From positions 1 through 19,054 of the forward strand of contig JBLNDO010000097.1 in NCBI GenBank assembly GCA_050261675.1: a stretch of 19,054 nucleotides of DNA, read 5' to 3'. Made by a program: the position numbers and the translations under genes. This document shows positions 15,135 to 19,054 of the stretch, piece by piece; positions within the stretch are counted from its first letter, which is position 1; the number at the start of each line of letters is the position of its first letter. The stretch comes from DASUBN01 sp050261675. GTDB lineage: Bacteria; Pseudomonadota; Gammaproteobacteria; Natronospirales; REEB76. Below the pieces are notes generated by a model. The model saw only the letters and a list, made by a program, of their open reading frames with translations. It was not told the origin of the DNA and did not search any database.

Positions 15135-17570
15135 ATGGCGGAGTTCTTCACCCACGCCTGGTTCTGGTGGCCGGCGTTCATCCTGGTGGCCTTGGGGCTC
15201 GCGGCCGCGCGGCCGGCGCGTCTCGCCTGGCTAGTAGGCCTCGGCATCCTCCTCATCTTCTTCAGTGCCTTGAGTGCCGCCTCCGACGGCACCAAGGGGC
15301 TCCTGTGGACGCTCTACGCCGTCCTCTTCCTGGTGCTGTGCTTGCCGTTCCTGCGGCGCGCTTTCATCAGCCGGCCGCTGCTCAAGTTCTATCGCGCCTC
15401 GATGCCGGAGATCTCCCAAACGGAGCGGGATGCCCTGGAGGCGGGCACCGTCTGGTGGGATGCGGAGCTTTTCAGCGGCGCGCCCCGCTGGCAAATGCTT
15501 CTGGATTTTCCGCCGGCCAAGCTTTCGCCGGAGGAGCAGGCCTTCCTGGACGGGCCCGTGGAGACGCTCTGTGGCATGCTGGACGACCACCGCATCTGCA
15601 ACGTGGACAAGGACCTGACGCCGGAGACCTGGCGTTACATCAAGGAACAGGGCTTCTTCGGGATGATGATCCCCAAGGAATACGGCGGCATGGCCTTCTC
15701 CAACATGGGCCACGCGGCGGTGATCATGAAGATCGCGAGCCGCAGCATCAGCGCCGCGCTCACGGTGATGATCCCGAACTCCGTGGGCCCCGGGAAGCTG
15801 CTGCTCAAGTACGGCACCGAGGAGCAGAAGAACCATTGGTTGCCGCGGCTCGCCCGGGCCGAGGAAATCCCCTGTTTCGCCCTCACGGGCCCGGAGGCGG
15901 GGAGCGACGCCGGTGCGATCCCAGACATCGGGGTGGTGTGCAAGGACGGGAACGGCACCCTCGGCATCCGCCTCAACTTCGAGAAGCGCTACATCTCCAT
16001 GGGGCCGATTGCCACGGTTCTCGGGCTGGCGTTCAAGCTGGAGGACCCGGAGCACCTCCTGGGCGAGAAGACCCATCTCGGGATCACGCTGGCCCTGGTG
16101 CCGGCGAAGGCGCCAGGGGTTAGGACTGGCACGCGCCACGACCAGCTGCACATGGCCTTCATGAATGGCCCCCTGTTCGGCAAGGATGTGTTCATCCCCA
16201 TGGACAACGTCATCGGCGGCACGGCCATGGCGGGGAAGGGCTGGCGCATGCTCATGGAATGCCTCACGGACGGCCGCGCCATTTCGCTGCCGGCCTTGAG
16301 CACCGCCACCGCCAAGCTCGCCGTCCGCGTCACCAGCGCCTATGCGCGGGTGCGGCGCCAGTTCAAGCTGCCCATCAGCCAATTCGAGGGTATCCGCGAG
16401 GCCATTGCCCGACTCGCCGGAAACGCCTATGCCATGGACGGGGCAAGGCTTACCACCCTCGCGGCCCTGGACCAGGACCACAAGCCGGCGGTGATTTCCG
16501 CCATCGTGAAGTACAACCTCACGGAGCGTGCGCGGCAGGTAGTGAACGACGCCATGGACGTGCACGGCGGCGCGGCGCTTTCCCTGGGGCCCAAGAACCC
16601 GCTCGGCACCTTCCACAGTTACCCGCAGATGGGCATCACCGTGGAAGGCCACAATATCCTCACCCGCAATCTCATCACCTTCGGCCAGGGGGCCATCCGC
16701 TGCCATCCCTATCTATTGAAGGAGCTGCAGGCCGCGGCGAACCCGGACCCGAAGACGGCCCTCAAGGAATTCGATCAGGCCATCATGTCCCACCTGGGTT
16801 TCACCGTGAGCACCAAGGCCCGAACCTTCCTCCACGGGCTCACCAACGCCGCCTTCATCGACGTGCCCACGGCGCCCATGGCGCTTAAGAATTACTACCG
16901 CCAGCTGACGCGCATGAGCGCGGCCTTTGCCTTCGTGACGGACGTGCTGCTGCTGACCCTGCGCGGCGAACTGAAGCGCCGCGAGCGGCTCTCGGCGCGC
17001 ATGGCGGACGTCATCAGCCAGCTCTACATCGCCTCCTGCGCCCTGAAGCACTACCACGAGCAGGGCAATCCGGTAGAGGATCTTCCCCTGGTCTCCTGGG
17101 TCTGCGAGGACAGCCTCTACCGCATCCAGCAGAGCTTCGACGCCCTGTTCAAGAACCTGCCAAAGAGCTGGCTGGCCTGGGGACTCAGGCTCGCGGTCTT
17201 CCCCCTGGGGATGCGTTACCGTGCGCCCTCCGATGCGCTGGAGCATCGCATAGCCGCTCTGGTGCTCAGGCCCTCGCTCGCGCGGGACCGCCTTACGGCG
17301 GGGATGTACATGCCATCTGACATGAAGGAGAAGGTGAGGCTCCTGGACGAAGCCTTCACGCAGGCGGTGGAGACCCGGCCGCTGCGCGAGAAACTGCGCA
17401 AGGCCGCCCACGAGAAGACGCTGCACGCCAAAGGCGACGCCCAGATCGAGGAAGCGGTGCAGACGGGACTCATCACGCCCGGCGAGGCGGCGGCCCTGCG
17501 CTCCGCCGACGATCTCCGGCGCCGCGCCATTCAGGTGGACGACTTCCAGGACCTGCGCCGCCCGGTGTGA
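15135..17570 (+). CDS. fadE: Membrane-associated acyl-CoA dehydrogenase, FadE type
   Basis: The 811-residue FAD enzyme performs the first oxidation of fatty acid beta-oxidation (acyl-CoA to trans-2-enoyl-CoA). Three N-terminal hydrophobic segments (about residues 9-25, 31-49 and 57-72) suggest membrane anchoring. The acyl-CoA dehydrogenase core follows, with CFALTGPEAGSDAG (substrate/FAD-binding middle domain) and ITVEGHNILTRNLITFGQG, whose Glu504 is the expected catalytic base. The C-terminal portion after about residue 545 is the FadE-specific DUF1974 extension. Length equals Escherichia coli FadE (814). A TTG nine bases upstream (15126) is possible, but ATG at 15135 is preferred. The Shine-Dalgarno is weak (CCGGGG). 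It starts 23 bp after maiA on the same strand and is probably co-transcribed, an unusual partner for the homogentisate genes. Confidence 0.94.
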   Translation: MAEFFTHAWFWWPAFILVALGLAAARPARLAWLVGLGILLIFFSALSAASDGTKGLLWTLYAVLFLVLCLPFLRRAFISRPLLKFYRASMPEISQTERDALEAGTVWWDAELFSGAPRWQMLLDFPPAKLSPEEQAFLDGPVETLCGMLDDHRICNVDKDLTPETWRYIKEQGFFGMMIPKEYGGMAFSNMGHAAVIMKIASRSISAALTVMIPNSVGPGKLLLKYGTEEQKNHWLPRLARAEEIPCFALTGPEAGSDAGAIPDIGVVCKDGNGTLGIRLNFEKRYISMGPIATVLGLAFKLEDPEHLLGEKTHLGITLALVPAKAPGVRTGTRHDQLHMAFMNGPLFGKDVFIPMDNVIGGTAMAGKGWRMLMECLTDGRAISLPALSTATAKLAVRVTSAYARVRRQFKLPISQFEGIREAIARLAGNAYAMDGARLTTLAALDQDHKPAVISAIVKYNLTERARQVVNDAMDVHGGAALSLGPKNPLGTFHSYPQMGITVEGHNILTRNLITFGQGAIRCHPYLLKELQAAANPDPKTALKEFDQAIMSHLGFTVSTKARTFLHGLTNAAFIDVPTAPMALKNYYRQLTRMSAAFAFVTDVLLLTLRGELKRRERLSARMADVISQLYIASCALKHYHEQGNPVEDLPLVSWVCEDSLYRIQQSFDALFKNLPKSWLAWGLRLAVFPLGMRYRAPSDALEHRIAALVLRPSLARDRLTAGMYMPSDMKEKVRLLDEAFTQAVETRPLREKLRKAAHEKTLHAKGDAQIEEAVQTGLITPGEAAALRSADDLRRRAIQVDDFQDLRRPV

Positions 17571-17705
17571 GACCCAGGTGAGCGGCGGCGGGAAATGTCG
17601 AATAGGTCACATGATTGACCATCAACGGCATGACATAATACGCGCGCTCCCGTTTAGGTTTTATAGGGATTTCAGACCCATTTCCAAGGATGCCGAAGGG
17701 GCTCC
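17571..17705 (+). promoter_or_regulatory. Intergenic region before the TIG-module gene
   Basis: This stretch holds no gene and no obvious terminator for fadE (only CGCCGC/GCGGCG arms about 23 bases apart, without a T-run). A palindrome GGTCA-N6-TGACC occupies 17605-17620. TTGACC (17615-17620) resembles a -35, and CATAAT (17634-17639) resembles a -10, but the spacing is only 13 bp, so the promoter assignment is uncertain. GAAGGGG lies four bases before the downstream ATG and may act as its ribosome binding site. Confidence 0.4.
17605..17620. promoter_or_regulatory. Palindromic operator candidate GGTCA-N6-TGACC
   Basis: Perfect 5-bp arms are separated by six bases in the promoter region of the TIG-module gene and overlap its -35-like hexamer. 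Such symmetry suits a dimeric regulator. I cannot name the protein family. Confidence 0.35.
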
Positions 17706-19054
17706 ATGATCCGCGCGGTCCGGTTTATCTCCATCGTCCTGGTCCTGTTCGCGTCGCTCTTCGGCGCGCCTATCGTCCATGCCGCCAACTGCACCGGGAC
17801 GGGTCAGTTGAGCATCTCGATGGCGCCCTGTCCTGCCTCGACCTTTGTGAAGTTTGGTACCTCGGGCTCAATTTCCTCCGTGGCCACTCTCCAGGGTTCT
17901 ATCCCCGGGGAGGTGTACATCGAGGCCCTACCCTCGACCGCGATATTTAGCACCAGCGGGTTTTCCGCCAATTTCATCTCCGCAAACAGGCTCCAGGTCA
18001 CGTTCTACACGCTTTCAACGAATTCGACGGGGGTGCACACCGGCAGCATCGACCTCAAGATCTGCTCCGATCCGCATTGCCGCGACGTGCTGACGGAGAC
18101 GCAGCTGCTTTACAAAGTCAGCGTCGTGGTGCCTCCGACGGTGCTTCAGCTCTCGCCGGGATCCGTGAAAGTGGGGGCGTCGGCGTTCACACTCAAGCTG
18201 CTCGGCGGGGGGTTCGCCTCGGGTTCCGTCATCCATTTCGGCGACAAGGCACTCACGACCAAATTTATCTCGGGGTCCGAACTCACAGCGAGAGTGGATT
18301 TGTCATCGGCGACTAGCGGACATTCATACAAGGTCTGGGTGGTGCCGCCGCCGGGAAATTTTGCGTCGAACGTGGTCTTGTTCAGATTGTTGAACCCGGT
18401 CCCTTCGGCGGCTCAGGTATCCCCCGCCACAGCCATGTTCGGCGTGATAAGCGTGCCATTTACCGTCACAGGTACCGGATTCGTACCTGGATCCAGGATC
18501 CTTTTCAATGGAACGATCTGGCCGACGACGTTTGTATCCAAGACAGAACTGATGGCGACAGTTGATTTTGCAGAAATCTTTCCAACGCTCGTCGGCGGTA
18601 TTTACAATGTTACTGTGCAGTCCCCCGCGCCTGGCGGCGGCACGTCAGGTAACCTGACTTTCACGCTTAACAACTACACTCCAGCTATTACCAGTCTATC
18701 GCCGTCTTCCGAACCGATCGTTGCGTTTGGCGAGATAGTCATGATCAATGGTAGCGGCTTCCAGTTCAATTCCGTGGTGCAGCTTAACGGCGTCACTTTC
18801 TCCAGCGCATACATTTCGCCGACACAGTTGGAATTGGAACTGCCAGGAAACGCATTTACCACCGGTGCGGACTTGCCAGTGACCGTCACCAATCCGTCTC
18901 CCGGTGGCGGGACCTCGAACAGCGCGATCTTGGAGATCGACAATCCCGCGCCGTCTCTGCACTGGATAAGTCCCGTGCAGGCCTATGCCGGCAGCGGCGA
19001 CATGGTCCTCACGGTGCGGGCTTCCAACCTCAATTCCGCTACCCAGCTTGAATG
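17706..19054 (+). CDS. Secreted IPT/TIG-module protein, 3' end beyond the window
   Basis: The frame is open for 449 codons from ATG 17706 to the window edge with no stop, so the gene is partial. Residues 1-26 form a classical signal peptide (Arg-3/Arg-6, a hydrophobic core, VHA cleavage site); Cys29 is not in a lipobox. An N-terminal beta-rich domain (about 28-142) has Cys29, Cys42, Cys120 and Cys125 and ends in a KICSDPHC...YKVSVV strand pattern. Then come modules of about 90 residues at 143-230, 231-323 and 324-412, plus a fourth beginning at 413. Each follows the IPT/TIG pattern: a SP opening, G-x-GF-x-x-x-S, an FNG or LNG-type turn, S-x-T/S-E/Q-L, and a V-T-V...PGGGTS end. Such Ig-like folds occur in cell-surface or exported proteins; binding partner and function are unknown. 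Composition (about 48-50% G+C in sampled 60-base lines) differs from the upstream genes (about 67%). Its transcription appears separate from fadE. Confidence 0.85.
   Translation, partial: MIRAVRFISIVLVLFASLFGAPIVHAANCTGTGQLSISMAPCPASTFVKFGTSGSISSVATLQGSIPGEVYIEALPSTAIFSTSGFSANFISANRLQVTFYTLSTNSTGVHTGSIDLKICSDPHCRDVLTETQLLYKVSVVVPPTVLQLSPGSVKVGASAFTLKLLGGGFASGSVIHFGDKALTTKFISGSELTARVDLSSATSGHSYKVWVVPPPGNFASNVVLFRLLNPVPSAAQVSPATAMFGVISVPFTVTGTGFVPGSRILFNGTIWPTTFVSKTELMATVDFAEIFPTLVGGIYNVTVQSPAPGGGTSGNLTFTLNNYTPAITSLSPSSEPIVAFGEIVMINGSGFQFNSVVQLNGVTFSSAYISPTQLELELPGNAFTTGADLPVTVTNPSPGGGTSNSAILEIDNPAPSLHWISPVQAYAGSGDMVLTVRASNLNSATQLE

Noticed and set aside
15231..16706. A 491-codon minus-strand frame opposite fadE
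   Set aside because: It is an antisense shadow with Gly/Arg/His-rich composition and no start signal.
17706..17795. Possible lipoprotein signal in the TIG protein (Cys29)
   Set aside because: The residues before Cys29 (HAAN) do not fit a lipobox; VHA fits a signal peptidase I site better.
17690..17950. An 86-codon plus-strand frame starting just before the TIG gene
   Set aside because: It is out of frame with the signal-peptide-bearing frame, which stays open to the window edge and gives coherent repeats. The short frame shows no domain.
1..19054. CRISPR arrays, tRNA/rRNA genes, phage genes or transposases
   Set aside because: I found no regularly spaced direct repeats, no tRNA-like cloverleaf with a CCA end, no rRNA signature, and no protein of a mobile element family in any frame. 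The only element with mobile-like features is the non-coding palindrome at 11920-12036.

Overview
This window is a GC-rich (about two thirds G+C in the gene-dense part) proteobacterial chromosome segment, most likely gammaproteobacterial in the broad sense. The evidence is a 180-kDa type NAD-glutamate dehydrogenase, an 811-residue membrane-anchored FadE, and a complete bacterial homogentisate pathway. I cannot place it to genus from sequence alone. No rRNA, tRNA, CRISPR array, transposase or phage gene is visible.

Left half (44-9658), all on the minus strand: a three-gene operon for a 2-oxo acid dehydrogenase complex (E1-alpha, E1-beta, E2; branched-chain or pyruvate type) runs into a giant NAD-glutamate dehydrogenase gene. 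That gene ends at a 10-bp-stem hairpin, and beyond it lies a DUF1704/'QEGLA motif' gene carrying a HExxxH + Glu metallopeptidase signature.

Middle (9659-9890): a divergent control region with a perfect minus-strand TATAAT, a plus-strand TAGAAT, an inverted repeat between them, and a hairpin-rich leader in front of the E1-alpha gene, which appears to start at a TTG codon behind a perfect AGGAGG.

Right half (9891-17570), all on the plus strand: kynA (tryptophan to N-formylkynurenine), then hpd, hmgA, fahA and maiA (4-hydroxyphenylpyruvate to fumarate plus acetoacetate), then fadE (acyl-CoA dehydrogenase). Together with the left half this is an amino-acid oxidation island: aromatic, probably branched-chain, and glutamate carbon all flow to TCA intermediates and acetyl units. 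Tyrosine aminotransferase, phenylalanine hydroxylase, kynurenine formamidase/kynureninase, the E3 subunit and any regulator are not in the window.

Right edge (17706 to past 19054): a secreted protein with a signal peptide, a cysteine-containing N-terminal domain and at least three IPT/TIG-type beta-sandwich modules of about 90 residues. It has no stop codon inside the window. Its base composition (about 50% G+C in sampled lines) departs sharply from the catabolic genes.

The most interesting non-coding items are a roughly 117-bp imperfect palindrome between hpd and hmgA that looks like a dispersed chromosomal repeat, and a textbook intrinsic terminator placed inside the operon only 18 bp before the fahA start codon. 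I see no convincing new multi-gene system; the least explained coding object is the truncated TIG-module protein.
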